From positions 1,670,146-1,734,145 of the forward strand of contig NZ_JH719395.1 in assembly GCF_000271845.1 (NCBI RefSeq): a DNA stretch of 64,000 nucleotides, read 5' to 3'. This DNA comes from Rhizobium leguminosarum bv. trifolii WSM2297 (lineage in GTDB: Bacteria > Pseudomonadota > Alphaproteobacteria > Rhizobiales > Rhizobiaceae). The position numbers and the translations under genes were made by a program. The first letter of the stretch is position 1. Every line of letters starts with the position of its first letter. The notes below the pieces were generated by a model. It was not told the DNA's origin and searched no databases. It saw nothing but the letters and a program-made list of their open reading frames with translations. Positions 16,293 through 25,387 of this stretch are shown piece after piece.

Positions 16293-16512
16293 GAAAACTC
16301 CTGACTGTGAGAAGCGAAGGTAGAGCGCAAGGCCCCCTGCGGCGAGTCGGCAACCACCCAAGTCATGCCGTCTGAATCGCCCGTCTCCTTCGTGCTCCCA
16401 CACGCTTTAGAGAAAGGTGGATCGCTCTTCAACGGATTGTCGGGAACGCCCGCGCAATGAACTCCCGCCTCGCCTGCGATGCCCTCATCCTATCCATTAA
16501 GATGTTTCGTCT

Positions 16513-16824
16513 ATGCTGCCGACCATGAAACCGACCTTCGGACGCAGACGCCCCGCATCACCTGAGCCACGGATTAAGGCGGCCGCGGCGCAGAAGATCG
16601 GTGCATCGCCCGACTGGCCAAAGATCAGGCAAAACGTCAGAAATGCCGCCCTCGCCCTTCTGATCGCCGCAAAGCTTGCCATTGTGGCGGTCCATGTCAC
16701 CAGACTCAACGCCTCGCAACCTCTCTCGGAATATGGACCGCCGATCGCACTGATGGCGGGCTCGGTGATTGTCATCCTCGGGGGCCTTTGGCTGGCCGGC
16801 GTGAAACTCAGCGGTGGCGATTGA
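16513..16824 (+). CDS. Small two-helix membrane protein (hypothetical)
   Basis: 103 residues with a basic N-terminus, two hydrophobic segments (about 45-65 and 77-97) and no known motif. It lies between the two paralogous four-Cys genes, on the opposite strand. There is no strong ribosome site; the start could also be at 16525. A competing minus-strand frame is Arg/Ala/Ser-rich with no likely start, so the plus-strand reading is preferred. Confidence 0.5.
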   Translation: MLPTMKPTFGRRRPASPEPRIKAAAAQKIGASPDWPKIRQNVRNAALALLIAAKLAIVAVHVTRLNASQPLSEYGPPIALMAGSVIVILGGLWLAGVKLSGGD

Positions 16825-16836
16825 AAACATGGAACT

Positions 16837-17133
16837 TCAGGGAAAATTGTAGGACGAGGCGGGATCGAGGACGCAGGCATAGTCGAGAATGCACTGCTTT
16901 CCCTCAGCATCGCGAAAACTGGTCGTGGTGCGCTTGTCGCCAAGGCTGCATTGAGCCGGCGGATAACGGAAGCTGCGGCCGCCGAAGCCGACACGGACAA
17001 ACACCTTTTTGCTCTGGCGAATGATCTGCGCAATCTCGCCGCAGCTATGATCGCCTGCTTTGACGTTCGTCACGCCGGCGGCGAAGGCCGGCAACGGCAG
17101 AGACAGGGCGATCGCAAAAATGACGCTTCTCAT
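16837..17133 (-). CDS. Exported four-cysteine protein, paralogue 2
   Basis: 98 residues, signal peptide to about residue 18 (AFA). It repeats the plan of the protein at 15990-16292: DHSC, then VGFGGRSFRYPPAQC, then GKQC and DYAC, with the same spacing and all four Cys kept. The pair arose by local duplication; the two-helix membrane gene now sits between them. Function unknown; the fixed Cys pattern suggests a compact disulfide-bonded fold. Confidence 0.78.
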   Translation of the reverse strand: MRSVIFAIALSLPLPAFAAGVTNVKAGDHSCGEIAQIIRQSKKVFVRVGFGGRSFRYPPAQCSLGDKRTTTSFRDAEGKQCILDYACVLDPASSYNFP

Positions 17134-17288
17134 GGCCCCCTCCCGATATGCGAGAGGAAGATAGGGCGCGCTGGTCGATGCGGCCAGCCCGGCGCACAAC
17201 TCCGACCATGTCGCCCGCTTCCACAATCATTTCCAGCAGGCCGGAAAATCCGGCCTGAATTCGAAAACATCAATCTTTTCAAGAGATT

Positions 17289-17364
<76 letters not shown>

Positions 17365-17503
17365 GTTCGCGCTTGGCTGCGCGGTGTGACGGGGCGTATA
17401 AACAGGATCGGCAGGCTTGTCCAGCGCATCGGCGAAATTTCTTTGGTTAATTGCAAAGATTTTTCGGCATGACTGAAATGCAGCACGCAGCCCCGAAAAT
17501 CGG
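17365..17503. other. Promoter side of tRNA-Lys; no gene seen
   Basis: The gap from the tRNA to the PhzF gene (17365-17592) holds no convincing gene. Around 17491 the motif CCCCGAAAATCGGACCCGG appears, a half of the hairpin also present at 58881-58914 and probably a small dispersed repeat. Confidence 0.4.
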
Positions 17504-17592
17504 ACCCGGTTTTCGCAAAGGATTATCCGCAGATTCAAACGCATAGAGCGTCGTTGGCGCGGCCTATCGGCACGCGGGCCGCTCTGATGAAA

Positions 17593-18504
17593 TCAAAGGT
17601 CGAGCGTGCCGCTGGCCAGCCGCACTGCCTGGCCGCCGATCCGCGCGTTGGAGATCGTCCCGCCGTCGACATCGATATGCAGATGGATGAAGGATGGCCG
17701 GCCCATCTCGACGCCTTGCTCGATCATGATCGGGTGATGCCCGTCCGTCAGCCGGTCGAAATGGTGGATCGCGCCGGAGAGTGCCGCCGCCGCCGAACCG
17801 GTGGCCGGGTCTTCGACGATGCCCATGCCGGTTGCGAACATGCGCGCATGGAACTTCGCCACGTGGTTGACGCCGCCGCGGCAATAGACATAGGCGGAAG
17901 CCAGCGCGCCGTCGACGAAGGGCACGATCTTTTCCCAGAGCTGCGGATCGAATTCCACCCGCTGCGCCGCGCCGACGTCGTGGACGGGAATAAGCAGGAA
18001 GGGAACGCCGGCGCTCCAGATCGAGGGCACGTGATTTTCGAAGCCGATCTCGGTGACCTTCAGCGACAGCGCATCGGCCATCCCGAGCTTGTCGAGCGGC
18101 ATGACCGCCTGCTGCGATTTGCGCGGCAGATCGAATTCGGCAAAGCTCGCCTCGCCCTCCCTCAGCCGCACGGCGCAGCGCACCGGCCCGACATTTTCCT
18201 CCAGCACCGTGACGAGATCGCGGGTCGTGGCGCCATTCGCCCGTTCGGCGAGCGCCACGGCCGTTCCGACCGTCGGATGGCCGGCAAAGGGCAATTCGCG
18301 GCCCGGCGTGAAGATCCTGAGCTTCGCCGCATAAGCGGGATTGCTCGAAGGCTGCACGAACACCGTCTCGGAGAGATTGATCTCCCGGGTAATCGCCTGC
18401 ATCGCCTCGTCGCTGAGATCGTCTCCGTCGAAGATCACCGCCAGCGGGTTGCCCGCAAGCTTTCGATCGGTGAACACGTCATAGACGCTGTAGCTTCGCG
18501 CCAC
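17593..18504 (-). CDS. PhzF-family isomerase/epimerase
   Basis: 303 residues with the two-domain diaminopimelate epimerase-like fold of PhzF. The N-terminal block YDVFTDRKLAGNPLAV and the catalytic Glu46 in LSETVF are visible, as is the second-domain motif GIVEDPATGSAAAAL. Outside phenazine producers the substrate is unknown. The start is a GTG at 18504 with a strong AAGGAGG five bases ahead of it; the ATG further upstream would add an unlikely Arg-rich leader. Confidence 0.9.
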   Translation of the reverse strand: MARSYSVYDVFTDRKLAGNPLAVIFDGDDLSDEAMQAITREINLSETVFVQPSSNPAYAAKLRIFTPGRELPFAGHPTVGTAVALAERANGATTRDLVTVLEENVGPVRCAVRLREGEASFAEFDLPRKSQQAVMPLDKLGMADALSLKVTEIGFENHVPSIWSAGVPFLLIPVHDVGAAQRVEFDPQLWEKIVPFVDGALASAYVYCRGGVNHVAKFHARMFATGMGIVEDPATGSAAAALSGAIHHFDRLTDGHHPIMIEQGVEMGRPSFIHLHIDVDGGTISNARIGGQAVRLASGTLDL

Positions 18505-18633
18505 ATCGGCCTCCTTGAATCGGTCATCGCGCCGCCAACCTGCCCGACCAAACGGCCGAGTGCAAGGCGGTAAGTCAGATGGATGCAAGGAGCCAAGCTG
18601 GAGCGTGTCATTCGAGGCTCCAGCTTCCGCCTC

Positions 18634-19404
18634 TTATGAGCCCGCCTTGCCGAAATACCACTCAATCACCGGCAGCATGGCGACGTTATAAGGATGCGCC
18701 GTCGGATCGGCGGAGCGGATCGCCACCGCACCGGCGATCTCCTTGTCCTCGGCGACCAGCATGTGGGCCTCGATCCGCTTCACCATCTCATCCGCCGTCA
18801 TGTCGAAGCGGAAGAGCCGCATGAGCGTTACGGTGCGCCTGGCGTGGCTGGCGTAGAGCCCCGGCCCCGCCACCGCATGGGCCAGATCCAATCCGGTCTC
18901 CTCATGGACCTCGCGGCGCATATTGGCCTCGATGTCACAACGTCCGTCGACGATATCTTCAGGCTCCAGCGAGCCGGCGGCGAAATAGACCTGGCCGGGA
19001 TTGGCAGTATGGGCGCCCATACGAATCGCCACCAGCGCGCCGTCGGCGCTTTCGAGCACCGGATAGGCGAAGATGTGCAGGCCGCCTTGGCGCTGCGGCT
19101 GCCGGCGCCACCACATGAAAGCGGAAAAGGGAGTGACGTAGCCCTCCCCCGATATCCCGTCTTCACCGAACGACAGCCCCTGCTGGAACACCAGACGCCC
19201 ATCGAAGAGCGCCGGGTTGGCGGCGGTTTCCTTGGCCCAGTTCTCGCGGATCGCCGCTTCCTCGGCAAGGACCAAGGGGTGGCTGCCGGGCAGGATGCGC
19301 AAATCGACGCCGGCAATCGGAAAGACGGTAGCCTCCGGCGGCCAGCCGGCGAAATCATCGGAGAAATCGCTGTTTGCAAAATTCATGTTCAAATTGGTTT
19401 TCAT
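18634..19404 (-). CDS. NUDIX hydrolase
   Basis: About 256 residues. The NUDIX box is recognisable (GSLEPED, then RREVHEETGL), with an insert of a few residues (IVDGRC) between the glycine-rich start and the helix compared with the standard spacing. Catalytic REVHEE is intact. It should hydrolyse a nucleoside diphosphate-linked substrate. The start is uncertain: ATG at 19404 or 19386, or a TTG at 19416 that would overlap the stop of the upstream endonuclease gene. Either way the two genes form an operon. Confidence 0.85.
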   Translation of the reverse strand: MKTNLNMNFANSDFSDDFAGWPPEATVFPIAGVDLRILPGSHPLVLAEEAAIRENWAKETAANPALFDGRLVFQQGLSFGEDGISGEGYVTPFSAFMWWRRQPQRQGGLHIFAYPVLESADGALVAIRMGAHTANPGQVYFAAGSLEPEDIVDGRCDIEANMRREVHEETGLDLAHAVAGPGLYASHARRTVTLMRLFRFDMTADEMVKRIEAHMLVAEDKEIAGAVAIRSADPTAHPYNVAMLPVIEWYFGKAGS

Positions 19405-19412
19405 GTTCGCTT

Positions 19413-20522
19413 TCAAGGGAGATCCAGTGTCATGACGACGGGGCAGTGATCGGACGCCTTCGGCCGGTCCCAGCCGGTGCGCGGATAACGTTCCACTTCC
19501 TGCCCCGGCGGGAAGATGGTGCGATAGGGCTGGCCGCTGCGGATGATGTCAGGCAGGCGGCTGGCATTGTGGGCGGCGAGATCAGGCGAAAGCCAGAGAT
19601 AATCGAGCTGGCAGAGCCACTGCTCCTGCGGCCCGCGCGTATGATAGAGCGTCCAGCGGTCGAGGGGCGCACGGCGGCGCACGACGTTTTCGGCAAAACC
19701 GTCATGGCTGAAAACGTCGAGCGCGCTTTCGGCCTCGTCCTGATGCTCGAAACGATAGCCGGCCCCGCGGCGGCCGATGACATCGACGCGCTCCTGGTAG
19801 TCGTTCATGTCGCCACAGATGGCAAAACTCTTCTTGCCCGTATGGCCGGCCCCGAAGCGATCCTCGATGATACGGCGCACGGCGCGCGCCTCGGCGCGGC
19901 GGATCGGCATCGTCGATTGCCGCCCGTCGAGCCCGTCGCGCGGATTGCCCATCGATTTGAAATGCACAACATAGAGCGAGAACGGCCGGCCGCCGATCAG
20001 CAGATCGAGCTCCAGGCAGTCGCGTTTGAAGATCTTGTCGTCGATGCGGTTGGTGAGCGCCAGTTCGTCGTCGAAGAGATCGAGATCGCGATAGGTCGTC
20101 ATCGCATGGCTGCGGATGTCCTTGAGCTCGATCTTCTGGCCGTCGCGCGTTTCCTCGCGCATCAAGACGGCGACATCGATGCCGCGGCTGTCATTGCCCT
20201 CGACCAGAAATTTCTGCCGGTAGCCGTTTCCGACCATGCGGAACAGATAGCCGTATTCGAAGGCCTGCAACGCGGCCATGTTGTCGATTTCCTGCAGGCA
20301 GAGGATATCGGCATCCGCATCGGCGATCGCCAGCGCCGTCATCTGCCGCGTGTCGTCGGTCGCGGCGATCACCCGCGCCTGCTCGAGCTGCTGATAGACG
20401 CCCTCGCTCGACACCTGGAAAAGCTTGATGACGCGGTCCTGGCGCAGCTGGTTGCGGAAGCCGGTGAAATCGAAACGGGTCAGCAGGTTTTCGACATTGA
20501 AGGTGCCAAGGCGAAGCGACAT
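19413..20522 (-). CDS. Endonuclease/exonuclease/phosphatase family protein
   Basis: 369 residues of the DNase I-like fold. Family signatures: GTFNVENL at the N-terminus (metal-binding Asn), ILCLQEID (catalytic Glu), GDMND, and a terminal SDHCPVVMTL containing the catalytic His. No signal peptide. It is the first gene of the pair with the NUDIX hydrolase; together they may clean up nucleotides or nucleic acid, but substrate is unproven. Confidence 0.9.
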   Translation of the reverse strand: MSLRLGTFNVENLLTRFDFTGFRNQLRQDRVIKLFQVSSEGVYQQLEQARVIAATDDTRQMTALAIADADADILCLQEIDNMAALQAFEYGYLFRMVGNGYRQKFLVEGNDSRGIDVAVLMREETRDGQKIELKDIRSHAMTTYRDLDLFDDELALTNRIDDKIFKRDCLELDLLIGGRPFSLYVVHFKSMGNPRDGLDGRQSTMPIRRAEARAVRRIIEDRFGAGHTGKKSFAICGDMNDYQERVDVIGRRGAGYRFEHQDEAESALDVFSHDGFAENVVRRRAPLDRWTLYHTRGPQEQWLCQLDYLWLSPDLAAHNASRLPDIIRSGQPYRTIFPPGQEVERYPRTGWDRPKASDHCPVVMTLDLP

Positions 20523-20639
20523 GAAAAGGATCCGGTTGCGTGCGGTACCTTATCCAGCAAAAGCCGCAGGAAAAGATGGCAGGGCCAAGAAAAATGCGAA
20601 TAACCGCCCCTCTTACAGCTCCCGATGCGATTATCTCGA

Positions 20640-21659
20640 TCAAAGCCGCCACCCGGCACGGATGACGACGCGTACCGCTTCACCGGGCACGAGAGCCACG
20701 CGGCTGAAGGCGCGCAACGTCTGGCCGTTGCCGAGCGTGAGCTTGACGGCATGACGCTCGCCCTCGAAAAGCACGGCTTCGACGGTCGCCGGAGCCCCCT
20801 CACCGCCGATGGTCACATCCTCCGGCCGCACCAGAATATCGGCGCCATCGGTATTGGCCGCTTGTAGCGCATCCTGCAGCTCGTCCCACTCCAGATGACG
20901 CTCGCCGCCCAAGACCGGCAGCGTGAGAACGGCGCCGCGTCCGATCAGGCCGCCGACAATGCGCCCCTCCGGCCGGGCGTAAATTTCGGCCGGCGGCGCC
21001 ACCTGCAGCAGGCGCCCCTCGGACATCACGGCAACGTCGGTCGCCAGCGCCATCGCCTCGCTCTGGTCGTGGGTGACGTAGATCATCGTCGCGCCGGAGC
21101 GCTGGTGGAACTCGCGAAACGTCTCCTCCATCTCCTGCTTCAGATGCCGGTCGAGATTGGCGAGCGGCTCGTCGAGCAGCACGACATCGGGCGATGTCAC
21201 CAGGCAGCGGGCGAGCGCCACGCGCTGGCGCTGGCCGCCGGAGAGATCGGCCGGCCGCCGGTCGGCGTAATCGACGAGGCGCACGGTGGAAAGCGCCTCG
21301 CGCACTTTCGCCCGATAGGCCTCACCCGAGACACCGCGCACTTTCAGGGGGTAGCCGACATTGTCGGCGACGCTCATATGCGGCCAGAGCGCATAGGACT
21401 GGAAGACCATCGCCATGTTGCGCTTTTCCGGCGGCAGCGCTTGCGCTGCATCGGCAAGCAGCCGTTCGCCGAGATGGATCGAGCCGTCGGAGGGCGTCTC
21501 GAAACCGGCGATCATCCGCAGTACCGTCGTCTTGCCGCAGCCGGAAGGCCCGAGCAGCGCCAGGAAGCCGCCCTCGCGCACATCGAGCGAAAAGCCGCTG
21601 ACGGCGGCCCGGCCGGTGCCGAAATCCTTGGCCACCTGGTTGAGGATCAGCTTCGCCAT
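20640..21659 (-). CDS. Fe(3+)-type ABC transporter ATPase (FbpC-like)
   Basis: 339 residues: Walker A GPSGCGKTT, signature LSGGQRQR, Walker B VVLLDEP, switch THDQ, then a C-terminal TOBE-like domain. The architecture fits FbpC/CysA-PotA type import ATPases. Its start overlaps the permease gene by 13 bp, so it is the last gene of the operon SBP-permease-ATPase. Ferric iron is the likeliest substrate from the two-domain permease and the binding protein; phosphonate or polyamine importers share this layout. Confidence 0.88.
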   Translation of the reverse strand: MAKLILNQVAKDFGTGRAAVSGFSLDVREGGFLALLGPSGCGKTTVLRMIAGFETPSDGSIHLGERLLADAAQALPPEKRNMAMVFQSYALWPHMSVADNVGYPLKVRGVSGEAYRAKVREALSTVRLVDYADRRPADLSGGQRQRVALARCLVTSPDVVLLDEPLANLDRHLKQEMEETFREFHQRSGATMIYVTHDQSEAMALATDVAVMSEGRLLQVAPPAEIYARPEGRIVGGLIGRGAVLTLPVLGGERHLEWDELQDALQAANTDGADILVRPEDVTIGGEGAPATVEAVLFEGERHAVKLTLGNGQTLRAFSRVALVPGEAVRVVIRAGWRL

Positions 21660-23341
21660 GGGACCACCCCTTTCGGCAGGCGTTTGGCCAGCAGTTCGAG
21701 CAGCAGCATCATGACGACGACCATGAGCACGACGAGCACGGAGAGCGCCGAAGCAAGGTCGGAATTACCGCTGTCGTCGAGATTGTAGATGGCGACACCG
21801 AGCGTCTGCGTGCCGGCCGACCAGAGCAGCGCGGAGATCGTCAACTCGTTGCAGGCGATCAGGAAGACGAGGATGACCGAGGCGCCGGCGGCGGGCGCAA
21901 TCAGCGGCACGATGATATCGAAAAGCCTGCGGAAGAAGCCGGCGCCGGAAAGCCGTGCCGCCTCTTCCAGCGCCGGGTCGAGCTGGTGGAAAGCGCTGAC
22001 GACGGGTTTCAGGCTGACGGCGAAGAAGGAGGGGAAATAGGCAATCAGGATGATCCAGATGGTGCCGTAGAGCGAGATGTGCAGGAACGGGATCGGGGCG
22101 GCGAATACCAGGATGAAGGACACGGCCATGACGATGCCCGGCAGCGAATAGGGTATCTCGATCAGGCTGGAGACGATGCGCGAAGCCATATCCTTCCGCC
22201 GCGTCAGCGCGTAGGCCGCAAGCACTGTCACCAGCAGGAGACAAAGTGCGGTGGCGGTCGCCAGCGACAGCGAATTGATAAAGGCGGTGCGCGTCACCGC
22301 CTGGCGGAAGAGGATCTCCTCGAAGGCATGCAGCGACATGGTCTTGAAGGTGAGCGGCACGCCATAGGCCGGCACCAGCGCGCCGGCGACGAGCGCAAAG
22401 AAGGGTGCGGCCAGCATGAAAAACAGGATCGCCCAAAGCAGCGGCGTGAAGAGGAAGCGCCAGGCGCCGAGCTCGAAGGCGGCACTCGCCCCCGATAGCC
22501 CGATCACGCGATAATCGCGGCCGCGCAGCGCCCGATCCTGGATCATCAGGCCGGCGACCGAGATCATCGCGATGATGCCTGAGAGCACGGCGACATCGCC
22601 GAAGGTGCGGCTGGTGAAGGCCGAGAATTTGGTGAAGATCAGCGTCGGCAGCGTGAAGATCGAGGCTGGAATGCCGAGAATGGCGGGAATGCCAAAATTG
22701 CCGGTGCAGGAGACGAAGGAGATCGCCGCCCCGGCAATGATGCCGGGCAGCGATAAGGGCAGGATGATATCGCGGAATACCCGCACGCCGGAGGCGCCGG
22801 AAAGCCGCGCAGCCTCGACCCCGTCGCGCGGCAGCGTCATCAGGCCGGCCCGGAGCGCCAGATAGACCAGCGGCGCATGCTGCACGCCATAGAGCAGCGC
22901 GATGCCACCCACCGAATAGAGCGGCTGCGGCGAGCCCATTGGCGGGGCGATCGAGAGAGCCTTGAGGAGCGGGCTCGATGGCCCCGACATCTGCAGCCAA
23001 GCCAGCGCGGTCACCTGCGGCGGGATCATCATCGGCAGCACGAAGAAGAAGCTGAGCAGCCCCTTGCCGCGAATATCGGTCAGCGTCAGCAGAAAGGCGA
23101 AGAGGCAGCCAATGATAAGCGAGATGATCGTGCCGAGAATTGCAGCGACGATGGTGTAATAGGTCGCCGACCAGAGCGACGGGTCGCCGAGCACAGTCAG
23201 AACGCTGCCATTGGCGAAGGCCGCTATCCCGGCCATGGTTAGGCGGGCGAGCGGCAGCACGCTGAGGATCAGGACCGTAAAGACGACAAACGGAAACAGC
23301 CACGCGGGCTGGCTGTTTCCGGTTTTGACATAGCCGCGCAT
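21647..23341 (-). CDS. Fe(3+)-type ABC transporter permease, fused two-domain (FbpB-like)
   Basis: 564 residues with about twelve membrane helices in two homologous halves, each with an EAA loop (first GVEAARLSGASGVRVF, second ALEEAARLSGAGFFRRL). Fused permeases of this size are typical of FbpB/SfuB ferric iron importers. It starts 7 bp after the binding-protein gene stops and overlaps the ATPase gene. It forms the complete transmembrane pore as a single chain. Confidence 0.9.
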   Translation of the reverse strand: MRGYVKTGNSQPAWLFPFVVFTVLILSVLPLARLTMAGIAAFANGSVLTVLGDPSLWSATYYTIVAAILGTIISLIIGCLFAFLLTLTDIRGKGLLSFFFVLPMMIPPQVTALAWLQMSGPSSPLLKALSIAPPMGSPQPLYSVGGIALLYGVQHAPLVYLALRAGLMTLPRDGVEAARLSGASGVRVFRDIILPLSLPGIIAGAAISFVSCTGNFGIPAILGIPASIFTLPTLIFTKFSAFTSRTFGDVAVLSGIIAMISVAGLMIQDRALRGRDYRVIGLSGASAAFELGAWRFLFTPLLWAILFFMLAAPFFALVAGALVPAYGVPLTFKTMSLHAFEEILFRQAVTRTAFINSLSLATATALCLLLVTVLAAYALTRRKDMASRIVSSLIEIPYSLPGIVMAVSFILVFAAPIPFLHISLYGTIWIILIAYFPSFFAVSLKPVVSAFHQLDPALEEAARLSGAGFFRRLFDIIVPLIAPAAGASVILVFLIACNELTISALLWSAGTQTLGVAIYNLDDSGNSDLASALSVLVVLMVVVMMLLLELLAKRLPKGVVPWRS

Positions 23342-23348
23342 GGAAGGA

Positions 23349-24326
23349 TCAGTTCGAGCCGTAGATGCCCGAGAAGGTCTTCAGATCCTGGTCGGTATTC
23401 TTCAGCGCCTCTGCGGCCTTGATCGGCAGGACGTTGATGGTGTCGCGCGCCGGGAAACCTTCCGGCACCTTCATGCCGTTGCGGGCCGGGATGTAGCCGA
23501 GCTTGAGGAAACCCTCCTGGCCCTTTTCGGAGAGCACGTAATCGACGAACTTCCTGGCGGCATCGGCGTTTTTGGTGCTGGCAAGGATGCCGACCGGCTC
23601 GGTAACGGCCGATACGCCTTCGCTCGGGAAGACGAACTCGACGGGAGCGCCTTTGGCCTTCTCGCGGATCGGCAGGTAATCGACGACCATGCCGTAAGCC
23701 TTCTCGCCTGAGGCGACCGACTTCAGCACGGCGCCGTTGCCGCCGGCAGCGATCGCACCGTTTTCCGCGAGCGACTTGTAGAAGTCCCAGCCGAGGCCGG
23801 GAACGGCGGCAAGCGTCTGGGCGTGGATGAGCGCTGCACCCGAAGCAAGCGGGCTCGGCATGGTGACGAGGCCCTTGGCTTCCGGCTTGGTCAGATCCTT
23901 CCAGCTCGCAGGCTTCATCGCGGCCGAGGTGTTGTACATGATGCCGGTGGTGATGAGCTTGGTCGAATAGTAATAGCCGTCGGCGTCATAGAGCGCGGCG
24001 TCGTACTGGGCAGCCTCCGGCGACTTGTAGGCCATCAGCTTGCCGTCTTCCTTGAGGCGTTCCAGCGTGACCACGTCGGCGATCAGGAGAATATCGGCAA
24101 CCGGATTGCCGGCCTGGATCTCGGCCTGGAGTTTGGCCATGATCTTCGGCGTACCGTCACGGACCCAGTCGACCTTGATATCGGGATTGGCGGCCATGAA
24201 ACCATCGACCGTCGCCTGAGCATCTTCGTTCGGCTGGCTGGTATAGAGAACGAGGTTTGCGGCCGAAGCCGGAATGGCAAACAGGCTCGCGGCGAGAAGC
24301 GCTGCGGCGGAAACGATCGTTTTCAT
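23349..24326 (-). CDS. ABC transporter substrate-binding protein, Fe(3+) type
   Basis: 325 residues with a signal peptide ending ASAAN. The mature start LVLYTSQPNEDAQATVDGF is the hallmark of the FbpA/FutA-like cluster, and the middle holds a Tyr triplet (GYYYST) of the sort used to bind ferric iron. First gene of the importer operon. Related proteins bind 2-aminoethylphosphonate, so iron is inferred, not shown. No clear Fur/RirA/Irr box was recognised in the 104 bp upstream. Confidence 0.85.
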   Translation of the reverse strand: MKTIVSAAALLAASLFAIPASAANLVLYTSQPNEDAQATVDGFMAANPDIKVDWVRDGTPKIMAKLQAEIQAGNPVADILLIADVVTLERLKEDGKLMAYKSPEAAQYDAALYDADGYYYSTKLITTGIMYNTSAAMKPASWKDLTKPEAKGLVTMPSPLASGAALIHAQTLAAVPGLGWDFYKSLAENGAIAAGGNGAVLKSVASGEKAYGMVVDYLPIREKAKGAPVEFVFPSEGVSAVTEPVGILASTKNADAARKFVDYVLSEKGQEGFLKLGYIPARNGMKVPEGFPARDTINVLPIKAAEALKNTDQDLKTFSGIYGSN

Positions 24327-24430
24327 GGGAGGGGTCCTCGGGATTGCGTCGCCCCTCCCTTATTAGGGGTCGTTGACAGAGATGTGACAGGGCGCAGCGG
24401 CTGCTCACGCCCTGCGCCACTGCGTTGGCG

Positions 24431-25198
24431 TTACTTCGCGGCCTCTTCGATGAGCTCCGCCACCTTCTGCGGCTGCGAAACCATCACGACATGGGACGCG
24501 CCCTCGACCACGACAGTCCGCTTGGAGCCTGCCCTCTCGGCCATGAACCCAAGGGCTGCGGCCGGGATGTTCTTGTCGCCGGTGCCGTAGACAAACCATG
24601 ACGGCAGCGTCTTCCAGGCGGGCTCGCCGGATTTTTCGGTCAGGGCCGCTTCCGTGATCGGCCGCTGGGCCGCCGCCATCAGGGCGGCCTGTTCGGCCGG
24701 CACGTCGCTGGCGAACTGGTCATGGAATTTGGCCTGGTCGATATAGAGATCGACACCGCCTGCGCTGAGTTTCACCGGCGCCGCCAGCGCACCGGCCAGC
24801 GAGCCGCCGGGAAACTTGCCGGCGAGATCTGCGACCGATTCCCCGGCTGCCGGCGCGAAGGCGGCGACATAGACCAGAGACTTGACGTTGTCATGGCCAT
24901 TCGCGGCGGTCGAGATCACCTGCCCTCCATAGGAATGGCCGACGAGGACGACGGGGCCGGCGATGCTGCCGACGACATCGGACACATAGGCGGCGTCGCT
25001 CGAGACGCTGCGCAGCGGATTGGCGGCAGCAACGACCGGGAAGCCATCCTTGCGCAGGATTTCGACGACGCCGTTCCAGCTCGATGAATCGGCAAAGGCG
25101 CCGTGGACGAGGACGACGGTCGGCTTGGCCGGCTGAGCGACGGCAGCACCGGAAAGAAGTGCGCCCGCCAGGGCGGCGACAGCGGCAAACTTGAACAT
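24431..25198 (-). CDS. Exported alpha/beta hydrolase
   Basis: 255 residues with a signal peptide (to about residue 21). Alpha/beta hydrolase hallmarks: oxyanion HGAF at 32-35, nucleophile Ser89 in GHSYGG, and catalytic His236 in GASHVVM. The substrate is unknown; this size class includes esterases and signalling-molecule hydrolases. It is divergent from a MarR/OhrR-type regulator, and the shared region holds a large inverted repeat, so it is probably the regulated target. Confidence 0.88.
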   Translation of the reverse strand: MFKFAAVAALAGALLSGAAVAQPAKPTVVLVHGAFADSSSWNGVVEILRKDGFPVVAAANPLRSVSSDAAYVSDVVGSIAGPVVLVGHSYGGQVISTAANGHDNVKSLVYVAAFAPAAGESVADLAGKFPGGSLAGALAAPVKLSAGGVDLYIDQAKFHDQFASDVPAEQAALMAAAQRPITEAALTEKSGEPAWKTLPSWFVYGTGDKNIPAAALGFMAERAGSKRTVVVEGASHVVMVSQPQKVAELIEEAAK

Positions 25199-25276
25199 GG
25201 GTCATTTCCTTTCGTCGGTTGAGCAATGGGAGCCGAACCAGGAGCCACAGGCCGTAACCTACTCCCTTCAGCATTT

Positions 25277-25305
25277 AATTTGTAAGCGATTTATTTGTAC
25301 GCTAT
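25277..25305 (+). promoter_or_regulatory. Operator repeat, left arm
   Basis: 29-bp unit starting AATTTGTAAGCGAT and ending TTTGTACGCTAT. It contains two direct half-sites (ATTTGTAAGCGA and ATTTGTACGCTA, 14-15 bp apart). The inverted counterpart is at 25335-25363 with 23 of 29 bases matching. Probable binding site of the divergent MarR/OhrR-type regulator. Confidence 0.6.
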
Positions 25306-25334
25306 ATAAATAGTCTCCCTTGTTTGCGGCGTCA

Positions 25335-25363
25335 ATAGCTTGCAAATAGATCGTGCACAAATT
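25335..25363 (-). promoter_or_regulatory. Operator repeat, right arm
   Basis: Minus-strand copy of the unit at 25277-25305 (reads AATTTGTGCACGAT then TATTTGCAAGCTAT). The arms are separated by 29 bp, so the whole array covers the promoters of both divergent genes. Confidence 0.6.
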
Positions 25364-25387
25364 ATATTGAAGTTAGAGGAGAGCGTG

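Noticed and set aside
16497..17033. Minus-strand frame over the small membrane gene and paralogue 2
   Set aside because: Ser/Ala/Arg-rich; conflicts with a signal-peptide gene with conserved cysteines.
20640..24326. Thiamine or phosphonate importer instead of iron
   Set aside because: The fused permease, binding-protein start and Tyr cluster favour the ferric type; alternative left open because no binding data exist.
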